Shown: positions 37,512-46,396 of the stretch, in pieces
Numbering within the stretch: position 1 is the stretch's first letter
Layout: each line of letters begins with the position of its first letter
Origin: Clostridiaceae bacterium 14S0207
Lineage (GTDB): Bacteria > Bacillota > Clostridia > Clostridiales > Clostridiaceae
NCBI GenBank assembly: GCA_003288255.1
Contig: CP026600.1
Location: 2,790,001 to 2,854,000 of the forward strand
Length of the DNA: 64,000 bases
Direction: 5' to 3'
Notes under the pieces: generated by a model
Database searches by the model: none
Told to the model about the DNA's origin: nothing
Seen by the model: the letters and a program-made list of their open reading frames with translations, nothing else
Program-made: the position numbers and the translations under genes

Positions 37512-37601
37512 AGTTCTCCCCCTTATTTATCTTTCATATATTTATATAATATACCATTTTATGTAAATAAGGAAGTATAATCTTTAAAAATAAAAAAAGA
37601 G

Positions 37602-37618
37602 GCCAAATATTATTTGGC
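37602..37618 (-). terminator. Terminator overlapping the P-type ATPase stop codon
   Basis: GCCAAATA (37602-37609) and TATTTGGC (37611-37618) form a compact hairpin. On minus it is followed by a T run. The TAA stop at 37612-37610 lies in the loop. Confidence 0.8.
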
Positions 37619-40027
37619 TTCTTTATGAAAAAATTTTCTTTTCATTTTAGATATAATTTTAAGTTCTAAACATTTTTTAACTATCTTAGATACAAACCCT
37701 ATAATCGGCAAAGATAATAATATTATCAAAAACGCAATACTATTATATGCAATTCCACAATTATATAGACTAAATATATCTTTACCTGTTGGGGTTAAAA
37801 ATGCTACTGCAAAAAGTGTACTCATAGCAATTATAAGTAGAATCTTAAAGAGATTAAGAGGCCTAGCCACCTTATTAACAACTACTAAACTTATTCCTCC
37901 TAATACCAATACTGATAAAGTCATGCACTGAGTTCTTTGAAGTCCTGTCAAATATGCTATTAAATACATTATTAAAGTACTCATTGCTAATACAATACCA
38001 TTCGGCAAAGCAAATTGTAATACTCTATTTAAAAATCCTTTTTTTACACGTTCCTTATTTGATCCTAATGCTAAGAAAAATGAAGGTATTCCTATAGTTA
38101 AAGATCCTATTAAACTTAACTGAATTGGTAAAATAGGAAACGGAAGAAATATAATTGCAAAAATAAATGAAAGAATTATAGAATATACTGTTTTAGATAA
38201 AAACAACTCTGATACCCTTTCTAAATTATTTATAAGTCTTCTGCCCTCCATAACTACTTGTGGTAATGCACTAAAATTGGAATCCAATAAAACTAGTTGT
38301 GCTACCGCCCTTGTAGCATCTGATCCATTAGCCATTGCTATACCACAATCTGCTTCTTTTAATGCCAAAACATCATTAACCCCGTCACCTGTCATAGCAA
38401 CTACATGCTCACTTTTTTGAAGTGCATTTACTATGTTTTTCTTTTGATGTGGTGTAACTCTCCCAAATACCGTAATGTTCTCCACTATCCTTGATAATTC
38501 TTCAATATTGTCTGGTAAATTCGTAGCATCTATATATTTATCTGCATTTTTAACACCTGCATTTTTAGCCACTGCTGATACCGTTATTGGATTATCACCT
38601 GAAATAATTTTTAAAACCACACCCTGATTGTTAAAATATCTTAAAACCTCTGGTGCATCTTCCCTAATAATATCTTCTATAAGGATTAAAGCCGCAATTT
38701 CTAATTCACCTTTTAACTCCTTTGTTAATGATTCACCATTAAATTTTGCTAACAATAATACTCGTCTTCCCTTGATGGCCTCTTGTTCTACCGCTTCTTT
38801 TATTTCAGTATATCTATTTTTTAGAATCATTTCTGGAGCCCCTAAAATCCAAGTACCTTTTTTCTTAAATTCTACAGCACTCCATTTTCGTGCGGATGAA
38901 AATGCTATTTTGTTTATTACTCTTAGATTAGTATCTTTATTAAACCTATCTGCAATGGCACTCTGAGTTGGATTTGTATTAGAAAAAACTTTGCATATAG
39001 ACGATAATACTTCTTCTATATCTTCCATATTATTATTATTAAATGTTATTACATCTGTAAGTTTTAATTTACCTTCTGTTATTGTTCCTGTTTTATCTAA
39101 ACATAAGGTATCTACCCTTGCCAACACCTCTGTAGCCGGTAATTCTTGTACAAGTGTATTCCATTTAGAAAGTCTTATTATGGCTACAACAAATGTTGCA
39201 CTAGTTAAAAGCACTAGTCCCTCTGGAACCATTCCTATTACTCCTGATACGGCACCTATAACCGCATCCCTCCATGAAGTTCCCGTAAACATAAGTTGGG
39301 TTGTAAAAAGTAAAATACTTATTGGAATTACAAACTTTATAATCACTCCAAATATCTTATTTATTGCTCTCTGTAACTCTGAATTAATTTTTTTAAACTT
39401 TTTTGCCTCATTTGCAAGCTTACCAGCATATGTATCAGAACCAACTTTAATAGCTTTAGCATACCCTTTACCACCAACTACAAAACTTCCTGATAATAAA
39501 TTATTATGTCCTTTTTTTAAAATAGGATCTGCTTCGCCGGTTAGTAAAGATTCATCTACTTCTAATTCATTATTTTCTAAAACTATAGCATCACATAAAA
39601 CCTGTGATCCTGTTTGTAAAATCATTATATCATCTATAACTAGCTCTTCTATAGCTATATCTTTTTCAATTCCATTTCTCATAACTTTCAATGTTGCTGA
39701 ACTAAATACAGAAAGTTTTTCTATAATTTTTCTAGCCCTTAACTCTTGAAAAATACCTATTAAAGTATTAGTTATTATAACTCCCGCAAAAATAGAATTT
39801 TTAGGTGAACCAGCTATTATAACAATTAAGGCTAAAACAGCATTTAAAGCATTAAATACAGTAAATAAATTTGCCCTTATTATCTGCCATGTAGTACGAG
39901 ATGGTGCCTTTGGAATAACATTAACCTTCCCTTCTTTTACTCTTTCTTCTACCTCTATATCTGTAAGTCCTTTTATATTCTCTACCTTTTCATAGGAGTT
40001 TTCTTCGCATTTTGTATTGTTGTTCAT
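37610..40027 (-). CDS. Cation-transporting P-type ATPase
   Basis: The 805-residue protein has the phosphorylation motif DKTGT at Asp311, the TGE motif of the actuator (LLTGEAD), the hinge TGDGVNDVLALKEAD and a membrane PEG motif (VPEGLVLLTS, about residues 268-277). The helix order and ten predicted membrane segments fit a P2-type pump like mycobacterial CtpE. The transported ion is not certain (Ca2+ is one possibility); no CPx metal motif is present, so it is not a heavy-metal P1B pump. It is divergent from the polyferredoxin gene. Confidence 0.9.
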   Translation of the reverse strand: MNNNTKCEENSYEKVENIKGLTDIEVEERVKEGKVNVIPKAPSRTTWQIIRANLFTVFNALNAVLALIVIIAGSPKNSIFAGVIITNTLIGIFQELRARKIIEKLSVFSSATLKVMRNGIEKDIAIEELVIDDIMILQTGSQVLCDAIVLENNELEVDESLLTGEADPILKKGHNNLLSGSFVVGGKGYAKAIKVGSDTYAGKLANEAKKFKKINSELQRAINKIFGVIIKFVIPISILLFTTQLMFTGTSWRDAVIGAVSGVIGMVPEGLVLLTSATFVVAIIRLSKWNTLVQELPATEVLARVDTLCLDKTGTITEGKLKLTDVITFNNNNMEDIEEVLSSICKVFSNTNPTQSAIADRFNKDTNLRVINKIAFSSARKWSAVEFKKKGTWILGAPEMILKNRYTEIKEAVEQEAIKGRRVLLLAKFNGESLTKELKGELEIAALILIEDIIREDAPEVLRYFNNQGVVLKIISGDNPITVSAVAKNAGVKNADKYIDATNLPDNIEELSRIVENITVFGRVTPHQKKNIVNALQKSEHVVAMTGDGVNDVLALKEADCGIAMANGSDATRAVAQLVLLDSNFSALPQVVMEGRRLINNLERVSELFLSKTVYSIILSFIFAIIFLPFPILPIQLSLIGSLTIGIPSFFLALGSNKERVKKGFLNRVLQFALPNGIVLAMSTLIMYLIAYLTGLQRTQCMTLSVLVLGGISLVVVNKVARPLNLFKILLIIAMSTLFAVAFLTPTGKDIFSLYNCGIAYNSIAFLIILLSLPIIGFVSKIVKKCLELKIISKMKRKFFHKEAK

Positions 40028-40168
40028 ATATTACTCCTTTTTATTTTTTATTATTTCTTTATATATTATTCTAAGCTTAATTTCTTAAAATAATCTTAAA
40101 GAATATTTAAATTTACATTTCCACAAGATAACGTTTACTTTAAATTTATAACAATTTATAAGTTTCCA

Positions 40169-40197
40169 TTGACCAACGCCATTTATTTGTATATTAT
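40169..40197 (+). promoter_or_regulatory. SigA-type promoter of the polyferredoxin gene
   Basis: TTGACC (40169-40174), a 17-base spacer and TATTAT (40192-40197; a TATAAT at 40195-40200 overlaps) lie about 35 bases before the ATG. Confidence 0.65.
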
Positions 40198-40231
40198 AAT
40201 ATTACGATATATAAATATATGGAGGTCTTAT

Positions 40232-40870
40232 ATGAAATTTTTCAAAAATTATGGTTATGTAATATTTTTTACTTTCCTCATTTTATCTTTATTTGATTTT
40301 AGATTTAGTATAATTGCTATAGTTTGTATGCTAGCTCCTATAATTTTAGCCATTTTAGGTATGGGACGTTTTTGGTGTGGAAACTTCTGTCCTAGGGGAA
40401 GTTTCTTCGATAAAATAATGAGTAAACTATCTCCTAATAACAATGTTCATCCATTTTTTAAAAGTAAATTTTTAAGAATTTTTATGGTAGTATTTATATT
40501 TGCCAATTTTATTATTGGAATAGTACTAAATTGGGGCAATTTATATGGAATAGGTAAAGTTTTTTATAGAATAATAGTTATTACCACAATTGTAGGTGTA
40601 ATTTTGGCTTTATTTAATAACCGTAGAACTTGGTGTAACTTCTGTCCTATGGGAACTATTGCTGGATGGATAACTAAGGTCAAAGGAAAAAAAACTGTAA
40701 TAACCGTAGATTCATCTTGCTTATCTTGTAATCTATGTAAAAAAGTATGTCCTATGAATATAGAACCAAGTAAAAACAAGAATTCTCACATAGAATCTGA
40801 AGATTGCATATATTGTTCTAATTGCATCTATAAATGTCCTAAACATTCTTTAAAATTAACCAAAAAATAA
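40232..40870 (+). CDS. NapH/CcoG-type membrane polyferredoxin
   Basis: The 212-residue protein has four membrane helices. Two membrane-edge cysteine motifs, RFWCGNFCPRGSFF and RTWCNFCPMGT, precede two C-terminal 4Fe-4S ferredoxin motifs, CLSCNLCKKVC and CIYCSNCIYKC. It probably carries electrons between membrane and cytoplasm; its partner is not in the neighbourhood. I chose the ATG at 40232 (GGAGG upstream, seven bases) over an earlier frame start at 40169 that lies within the promoter. Confidence 0.85.
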   Translation: MKFFKNYGYVIFFTFLILSLFDFRFSIIAIVCMLAPIILAILGMGRFWCGNFCPRGSFFDKIMSKLSPNNNVHPFFKSKFLRIFMVVFIFANFIIGIVLNWGNLYGIGKVFYRIIVITTIVGVILALFNNRRTWCNFCPMGTIAGWITKVKGKKTVITVDSSCLSCNLCKKVCPMNIEPSKNKNSHIESEDCIYCSNCIYKCPKHSLKLTKK

Positions 40871-40880
40871 ACATAGATAT

Positions 40881-40945
40881 AAATAAAGTTCCCTTTATAT
40901 CAAATACACTTGCGTACTTATAATATTAAAGGGAACTTTATTTAT
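40881..40945. terminator. 17-bp-stem hairpin between convergent genes
   Basis: AAATAAAGTTCCCTTTA (40881-40897) pairs with TAAAGGGAACTTTATTT (40927-40943), loop of 29 bases. A/T tracts on both sides suit both directions. The loop is unusually long. Confidence 0.75.
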
Positions 40946-40967
40946 ATTAACTTCTTAAAAATCTATA

Positions 40968-42431
40968 TTAAAAAACTGATTTTCCTTCTTTATCTAAATT
41001 AGTTGCTATTTTTTCTATAGCACTAAACTGTTTAATTATTCCTATAGATATATTTTCTGCTTCTTGTGCATATCGCATTGCTTCACTCTCATTTTTATTT
41101 TTTACAGCATTTACAATTTTATGTCCTAATTTATGCAATTCTTTATGTGGCTCTCCAATTTCATTCCATATGGTTAGAATTTCTTCATTTTTAGGTTTAA
41201 CTGCATTATAAAAATGACCAAATCCACATTTCTCTCCATTTAATTGAAGAGGTTTTATGGACATCTGTGAAACCATTGTTTTAACTCCATCTACCCATTC
41301 TTCATGAGCATCTATAGCATTTTGCATAGCTTCTATAAAATCATTATTAGCCAATTTAAACATATCTTCACTATTAATTTCATTAGTTAACATAGTCATA
41401 TTAGAAACTTCAGAGTCTACTTTTTCTAAATCGCTTCCCATTTTTCTAATAGCTTTAGCTGTAGAATAAAGACTTTCCCCCATGTCAGCTAAACCTTGTG
41501 CCCCATCTGTTAAAACATTCATTGCAGATGACATTTCCTGTCCTATGGCATTTACCTCCTCCATATTACTAGAAATCTCTTGCATACCTGATATAATTTC
41601 AGTTATTGACTGTTTACTATCCACAAATGAATTAGTCATATCTACTGTGTACTCTGTCATTTCATTAATTGATACTAGGGAGTTATTTATACTGTCATTA
41701 CATTTTTCGGAAGCTTGTTCGATTTTGTCCATAAATCTTTCTATAAACTTCAACTGTTCACTTGTATCTTCAGCTAGTTTTTTAACTTCATTAGCAACAA
41801 CGGCAAAGCCTTTGCCATATTCTCCAGCTCTAGCAGCCTCTATACTGGCATTCAATGCTAATATAGATGTATTAGAAGTTATGTTGTTAATGCCATCAAC
41901 AATATTCTTCATGTCTTTTACTACAGTACTCATTTCTTTCATATTATCTCTCATAACCTCTCCATTAAGAGATAATTCTTGGTTTAGATCAGTGACTTTT
42001 TTTAAGCTTTGTTCACTCTTATCTAAAGTTTGAGATACCTTACTACTATTTGAAGAAACATTTTCTAAAGCTGAAGCATTTTGTGATATTGCAGATGATA
42101 CTTCTCCTATACTAGCCGTTGATTGTTGTATTGCAGCTAATAAGTTTTCACTTTCATCCTTTAATTTATCTGATGTATCATTTAAGTCATATGAATAATA
42201 ATCTAAATGGGTATGAAACATACTTATTCTACTAGAAAGTCCTATAATATTTTTAACTGTTTTTTTAATTGCCGATTTAGTTTTTAACATAGTTTTTCCT
42301 ATATTAATAAATGTATCTTCCATTCCCCCAACAAGATTTTCAGACATTTTTTCAAGTGCCTTAACATCTTTATTTTCTATAGCCCTTTTTACTTCTTTTA
42401 GATTTCCTTTACTTTCTTTTTTAAAAAACAT
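40968..42431 (-). CDS. Soluble chemoreceptor with C-terminal CZB zinc-binding domain
   Basis: The 487-residue protein has no membrane segment. Residues from about 60-350 form a long coiled coil with the chemoreceptor hairpin tip ILALNASIEAARAGEYGKGFAVVANEVKKLAEDT. The C-terminal 120 residues match the CZB domain: DAHEEWVDGV, KCGFGHFYN and PHKELHKLG carry the His, Cys, His and His that bind zinc. CZB receptors sense zinc or oxidising chlorine species in other bacteria. This is a cytoplasmic sensor feeding the chemotaxis pathway. Confidence 0.9.
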   Translation of the reverse strand: MFFKKESKGNLKEVKRAIENKDVKALEKMSENLVGGMEDTFINIGKTMLKTKSAIKKTVKNIIGLSSRISMFHTHLDYYSYDLNDTSDKLKDESENLLAAIQQSTASIGEVSSAISQNASALENVSSNSSKVSQTLDKSEQSLKKVTDLNQELSLNGEVMRDNMKEMSTVVKDMKNIVDGINNITSNTSILALNASIEAARAGEYGKGFAVVANEVKKLAEDTSEQLKFIERFMDKIEQASEKCNDSINNSLVSINEMTEYTVDMTNSFVDSKQSITEIISGMQEISSNMEEVNAIGQEMSSAMNVLTDGAQGLADMGESLYSTAKAIRKMGSDLEKVDSEVSNMTMLTNEINSEDMFKLANNDFIEAMQNAIDAHEEWVDGVKTMVSQMSIKPLQLNGEKCGFGHFYNAVKPKNEEILTIWNEIGEPHKELHKLGHKIVNAVKNKNESEAMRYAQEAENISIGIIKQFSAIEKIATNLDKEGKSVF

Positions 42432-42658
42432 ATTATACCTCCATATATCCCTACTAAATTTATAAACATTAACACCGACTTGATATATTTATAAATATAT
42501 TATTAATCAAATGTATATATTATAATATATCAAATAATAAATATTTTTACTTGATATTATATTCAGTGAATTTAAACTCCTATCTAATAATATATTGTAT
42601 TATTGGATAATCTTTATTAATAATATCATAATATTCTATTAAAATCCATAAAAAAATA

Positions 42659-42703
42659 AAGCTATTTAATATACCTTGTTTTAAGGATAATATTAAATAG
42701 CTT
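42659..42703 (-). terminator. Intrinsic terminator (14-bp stem)
   Basis: AAGCTATTTAATAT (42659-42672) pairs with ATATTAAATAGCTT (42690-42703); A/T-rich flanks give a T run on minus. It closes the small anchored-protein gene. Confidence 0.8.
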
Positions 42704-42713
42704 ATGATTTTTG

Positions 42714-42989
42714 TTATTCAGTTATTGCCTCATTAAATTGAACATGTTCTCCCATAGTTAATTCCTTTTCAGCAATTATATCTTCTATTAGTTCCTTAGT
42801 TTCCATTAATTCTTCCAATGTCATATTATTATAATCTTTTGAAGACCCTTTAGAAACATTTATTCCTTGATTTTTTAGAAATCCATCTATTTGTGTTTGA
42901 TTTTTCTTATATATGTAATAACCTGCTGCACACACTCCAACACCTACTACTATTCCTTTTATATGATCTCTATTTATGTTTTGTAACAT
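42714..42989 (-). CDS. Small membrane-anchored protein of unknown function
   Basis: The 91-residue protein has an N-terminal Gly/Val-rich membrane segment (about 12-27) and a charged helical tail (LEELMETKELIEDIIAEKEL). I do not recognise it. Its ATG follows AAGGGGGAAG. It lies 29 bases downstream of the next unknown gene in the same direction, and the two probably form a pair. Confidence 0.55.
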   Translation of the reverse strand: MLQNINRDHIKGIVVGVGVCAAGYYIYKKNQTQIDGFLKNQGINVSKGSSKDYNNMTLEELMETKELIEDIIAEKELTMGEHVQFNEAITE

Positions 42990-43018
42990 AAAACTTCCCC
43001 CTTAAATATATATTAATT

Positions 43019-43393
43019 TTAATTTGAAACATTAGTAATAACTTTTTTAGGATTATTATGAACCCTCATATAACTGCAGTTCTGTGAAAATTCACAAGGT
43101 CTATTCTTATCAAACCCTAATTTAATTCCCTCTTTTGTAACTAAAAAACCTTTAGCACAAGAGTAAGCCTCTTTTTCTAAAACCTTAGATGCAAAAGTTT
43201 TTAAAAAACAAATCTTTTTATTATCTTCTACAGATGGAATAACGGAAACCTCATAATTATTTTCATCTGAACAACTTCCCTTAACTTTTTTTATATTTAT
43301 CAATATACTATCATATGAAATATTTAATATATGTCTTCCAAAAGTAGTTAACCACGTAATAGCCGATGCCTTAACAAAATCTCCATTAAGCAT
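43019..43393 (-). CDS. Cys-containing conserved hypothetical protein
   Basis: I do not recognise this 124-residue protein. It has no signal peptide or membrane helix. It contains six cysteines, including a C-terminal CEFSQNC, and looks beta-rich in the middle (YEVSVIPSVEDNKKICFL). Together with the anchored protein downstream it forms a two-gene unit placed after the hydrogenase maturation genes, but the hydF terminator separates them. Confidence 0.5.
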   Translation of the reverse strand: MLNGDFVKASAITWLTTFGRHILNISYDSILINIKKVKGSCSDENNYEVSVIPSVEDNKKICFLKTFASKVLEKEAYSCAKGFLVTKEGIKLGFDKNRPCEFSQNCSYMRVHNNPKKVITNVSN

Positions 43394-43520
43394 AGCTTTA
43401 TTATTATCTCTATTATTAAAATAGGTTTTAATTTAGACGCATCATATCCTATGACATTAAATACTATAATAGAAATTTATTCTTATTATAAAATTTAGAA
43501 TGATTTATGTAAAAAAAAGA

Positions 43521-43540
43521 AGATAAGAATATACTTATCT
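43521..43540 (-). terminator. Intrinsic terminator of the hydrogenase-maturation operon
   Basis: AGATAAG (43521-43527) pairs with CTTATCT (43534-43540), followed on minus by TTCTTTTTTTT. Confidence 0.85.
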
Positions 43541-43581
43541 CCTTTTTCATTATCTTATATGCCCTTATATTACTTTAATAC

Positions 43582-44769
43582 CTATTTAAAAATTTCTACA
43601 GCTCTATCTAAAATTCCAGTTAGATAAGCTATGATTATACCATAATTAGTTATAGGTACATCTTTTTCTTTACATACTTGTATTCTATTTAAAATAGTTT
43701 TTCTAGTCATCATACAGGCGCCACAATGAATAACCAAGTCATATTTTTCAATATCCTGTGGAAAGTCATTACCTGTTCTAAATTCGAAGTTAAGTTTTTT
43801 ATCCACAAATTTGTTTATTAATTGTGGAATTTTTACTCTTCCTATATCTTCATGTGAAGTATTATGTGTACAACTTTCCATCATAAGAATTTTTGATCCT
43901 TCTTTTAATTCTTTTATTTTTGAAACACCCTTCACAAAAGCATTTATTTCTCCTTTATGACGTGCAAATAATATAGAAAAACTAGTTAAACTTATGTTTT
44001 GTGGAACAATTTTATTTACTCTTTTAAAAGCCTGGGAATCTGTAATTACCAAATCTATATCTTTAATATCCTTTATAGCAGATTCTAATTCTGTATCACG
44101 CACTACATAACTTTTAATACCATGATCTAAACAATCCCTTATAACCTGTACTTGGGGTAAGATGAGTCTTCCCTTGGGAGCTTCAGAATCTATAGGAACT
44201 ACTAATATAACCTTGCTATTATACGATAATAATCCTTCCATTATCCTTGGCTCTTCTTCTGCATTTTTAAGTTGTTTTATTATTTCTTCTCTTAATAAAT
44301 CAACGCCTTCTTGTTTTTTTGTAGAAATGAAAACTTCCTTAGGAAATCTTTCTTTTAACTTTTTTAATTCTTTTTCATTTAAAGTATCAATTTTATTAAA
44401 AATAACTATGTATGGAATGTTAAACTGTTTAAATTTATTAACCGTATCTTTAAAAGATTTTTCATCTATATCATTGACATCCATAACATAAAGTGCCAAG
44501 TCGGTTATTTGAATCAATTCAAATGTTTTTTTTACTCTCAGTTCACCTAAAACTCCTTCATCATCTAGTCCTGCAGTATCAATAAACCTAACTGGGCCAA
44601 ATGGTATGAGTTCCATTGTTTTAAAAACTGGATCAGTTGTCGTACCTTTAACATCAGACACTAAAGCTACTTCTTGTCCTGTTATTAAATTTACAAGTGA
44701 AGATTTACCTGCATTACGTTTCCCATATATACCAATTTGTTTTCTATTAGCATTAGGTGTATTATTCAT
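43582..44769 (-). CDS. hydF: [FeFe]-hydrogenase maturation GTPase HydF
   Basis: The 395-residue protein has a GTPase domain (GKRNAGKSSLVNLITG P loop near residue 13; DTAGLDDEG) and a C-terminal scaffold domain with cluster ligands in SCTHN and HCGACMMTRKT. HydF receives the diiron precursor built by HydE and HydG and loads it into apo-hydrogenase. It lies 72 bases after hydE in the same direction and ends the TM1266-hydE-hydF unit. Confidence 0.96.
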   Translation of the reverse strand: MNNTPNANRKQIGIYGKRNAGKSSLVNLITGQEVALVSDVKGTTTDPVFKTMELIPFGPVRFIDTAGLDDEGVLGELRVKKTFELIQITDLALYVMDVNDIDEKSFKDTVNKFKQFNIPYIVIFNKIDTLNEKELKKLKERFPKEVFISTKKQEGVDLLREEIIKQLKNAEEEPRIMEGLLSYNSKVILVVPIDSEAPKGRLILPQVQVIRDCLDHGIKSYVVRDTELESAIKDIKDIDLVITDSQAFKRVNKIVPQNISLTSFSILFARHKGEINAFVKGVSKIKELKEGSKILMMESCTHNTSHEDIGRVKIPQLINKFVDKKLNFEFRTGNDFPQDIEKYDLVIHCGACMMTRKTILNRIQVCKEKDVPITNYGIIIAYLTGILDRAVEIFK

Positions 44770-44841
44770 AAGACCCTCCCAATATATAAAACTTTTTCAT
44801 TTATTTATGTCCATATTTGTTATATAAAGTAAGTCAATTCA

Positions 44842-45888
44842 TCATAAATGCTTCCAATTTATATTATCTCCTCTTGACATATCAAGAGAAAATCCTGCTT
44901 TTTTTATTCTTTGTTCTATGCATTTACGACACTCTGCAGCCTCATCTCCTGTACATACTTTCCCATCATAAAGTGCATATTTTTTTCTAACCGATATGGG
45001 TGATAAATTAGGCATAACTACGTTGGCCCCAGCCTTTAATCCTTTCTCCCTTCCAAATGGATCTATAGTTCCTAATGCCGTTGTTGCTGGTAACAACACA
45101 TCTGGCAATAGTAATCTTATTAAAGCTAACATTATTGTAGTTTTCTCAACAGTTCCTCCTTGTGCTTTTCCCAATACAGTATCTTTATGGGGAATAAATG
45201 GACCTATACCTACCATATGTGGCTCAAGTTTTTTTAAAAACAATAGATCTTTAACATAATCTAAATTGGTTTGTCCTGGAAGCCCCAACATAAACCCTGC
45301 CCCTACTTGATAACCTATTTTTTTTAAATTCCAAAGACATTGTTGCCTATTTTCCATACTGTATCCTAGATGCAAACTTTCATATAAATCCTTATTTGCC
45401 GTTTCATGTCTTAAAAGATATCTATCAGCTCCGGCATCATAAAATTTTTTATAACTGTCATAAGATTTTTCTCCTATAGATAATGTAATAGCTACCTCTG
45501 GATATTTTCTTTTTATAGTGTTAATTATTTTAACTATTTTATCATCTGTGTAGTAAGGATCTTCACCTCCTTGAAGCACAAAAGTTCTATACCCCAAACT
45601 ATACCCCTCATGACAAGCTTCAAGTATCTCTTCTACTAAAAGTCTATATCTATCGGCATGTTGATTTTTGCAGCTTATACCACAATATATACAATTACGC
45701 TTACAATAATTAGTGAACTCTATAAGACCACGCATAAATACTTTATCACCATAAACTTTAAGTCTTGTATCTAATGCCTTACTTTTTAAATATACTGTGC
45801 TTTCTTCATTAAGGTTGTTTAATATATATAAAATTTCTTCTTCTTCAAGGTAATTATTTTTATATAGTTTATCAATAAGTCTTTTCAT
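44842..45888 (-). CDS. hydE: [FeFe]-hydrogenase H-cluster radical SAM maturase HydE
   Basis: The 348-residue radical SAM protein has CKRNCIYCG (Cys62, Cys66, Cys69) binding the SAM cluster, the LQGGEDPYYTD loop and a second cysteine group near the C-terminus (CTGDEAAECRKC). HydE acts on the cysteine-iron synthon during H-cluster assembly. It starts three bases after the TM1266 gene stop, so it is co-translated with it. Confidence 0.95.
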   Translation of the reverse strand: MKRLIDKLYKNNYLEEEEILYILNNLNEESTVYLKSKALDTRLKVYGDKVFMRGLIEFTNYCKRNCIYCGISCKNQHADRYRLLVEEILEACHEGYSLGYRTFVLQGGEDPYYTDDKIVKIINTIKRKYPEVAITLSIGEKSYDSYKKFYDAGADRYLLRHETANKDLYESLHLGYSMENRQQCLWNLKKIGYQVGAGFMLGLPGQTNLDYVKDLLFLKKLEPHMVGIGPFIPHKDTVLGKAQGGTVEKTTIMLALIRLLLPDVLLPATTALGTIDPFGREKGLKAGANVVMPNLSPISVRKKYALYDGKVCTGDEAAECRKCIEQRIKKAGFSLDMSRGDNINWKHL

Positions 45889-45891
45889 ATT

Positions 45892-46143
45892 TTAAAGTTC
45901 CTTTTTTGATATAGATGTTTTTACTGAAACATGTTCTATGTTTCCTAACTTTCCTGTTAAGCTATTTATCTCATCTAGGTCACCTACAACAATTATAGAA
46001 ATCACTGAAACCTCTTCCTCTTGAAAAGGTACTCCCATTCTACCTCTTACCATTCCTTTAAATTCTGATATAACATTATTAAATTGGTTTTGACATATTT
46101 TAGGTTCCTCTAATATTGCACTTATAACAGCTATCTTTTTCAA
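45892..46143 (-). CDS. TM1266-family putative iron-only-hydrogenase regulator
   Basis: The 83-residue protein (KKIAVISAILEEPKICQNQFNNV...GRMGVPF...VSVISIIVVGDLDEIN) matches the TM1266 family, ACT/NikR-C-like small proteins found with hydrogenase maturation genes. The exact function is unknown. I prefer the TTG at 46143 because AAAGGAGTGAGG lies just upstream; a longer frame beginning at 46185 would overlap the leader terminator. It is the first gene of the unit before hydE. Confidence 0.85.
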   Translation of the reverse strand: MKKIAVISAILEEPKICQNQFNNVISEFKGMVRGRMGVPFQEEEVSVISIIVVGDLDEINSLTGKLGNIEHVSVKTSISKKEL

Positions 46144-46175
46144 CGACCTCACTCCTTTACTGTAATAATAAAAAA

Positions 46176-46193
46176 ACTTTCCCACCGGAAAGT
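46176..46193 (-). terminator. Intrinsic terminator just upstream of the TM1266 gene
   Basis: On minus, ACTTTCC-GGTG-GGAAAGT (46193-46176) is followed by seven T. It lies between the candidate leader and the first gene of the hydrogenase maturation unit. Confidence 0.85.
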
Positions 46194-46217
46194 AATATAA
46201 AAATAACCTTAAAAGTT

Positions 46218-46235
46218 CTAAAGTTTATAATTCAT
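46218..46235 (-). CDS. Five-codon leader ORF
   Basis: ATG AAT TAT AAA CTT TAG lies in the leader of the hydrogenase unit, preceded by AAGGAAG at about six bases. Its size is at the limit of what can be trusted. The good SD and the position before a terminator make it a candidate leader peptide. Confidence 0.3.
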   Translation of the reverse strand: MNYKL

Positions 46236-46351
46236 ATTTTTAACTTCCTTTCAAATTAGATAAATCTTTTTTGTTAGGTTATTATTTTTTAATAGACAAA
46301 TATTCAAAGAATATCCTCTGAATATTTGAATTTTTCCTAATTATCAACTTC

Positions 46352-46380
46352 ATTGTACTCCTGTACTTCTATAAAATCAA
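46352..46380 (-). promoter_or_regulatory. Promoter of the hydrogenase-maturation leader
   Basis: TTGATT (46380-46375), a 17-base spacer and TACAAT (46357-46352) lie just after the ribonuclease Z stop. Confidence 0.6.
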
Positions 46381-46396
46381 CGAGTAAAGTTATATA

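Larger units (their letters stand above)
46170..46345 (-). promoter_or_regulatory. Leader of the TM1266-hydE-hydF operon with hairpins, mini-ORF and attenuator-like terminator
   Basis: A promoter (46380-46352) opens a leader that contains, in order, a 10-bp perfect hairpin (CAAATATTCA/TGAATATTTG, 46328-46297), a five-codon ORF with an SD, an 8-bp long-range pairing option (AATAACCT near 46270 with AGGTTATT near 46209), and an intrinsic terminator ending about 20 bases before the TM1266 start. This is the arrangement of an attenuator or riboswitch-type leader; the signal is unknown. The alternative is that the terminator merely ends ribonuclease Z transcripts. Confidence 0.5.

Noticed and set aside
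38628-39749. Long plus-strand frames opposite the P-type ATPase (112 and 252 codons)
   Set aside because: They are antisense to conserved ATPase motifs, rich in Ser/Ile/Thr as expected of complementary-frame artefacts, and have no SD.
41482-42033. 183-codon plus-strand frame opposite the chemoreceptor
   Set aside because: It is the complement of the conserved chemoreceptor signalling hairpin, with no SD and no recognisable domain.
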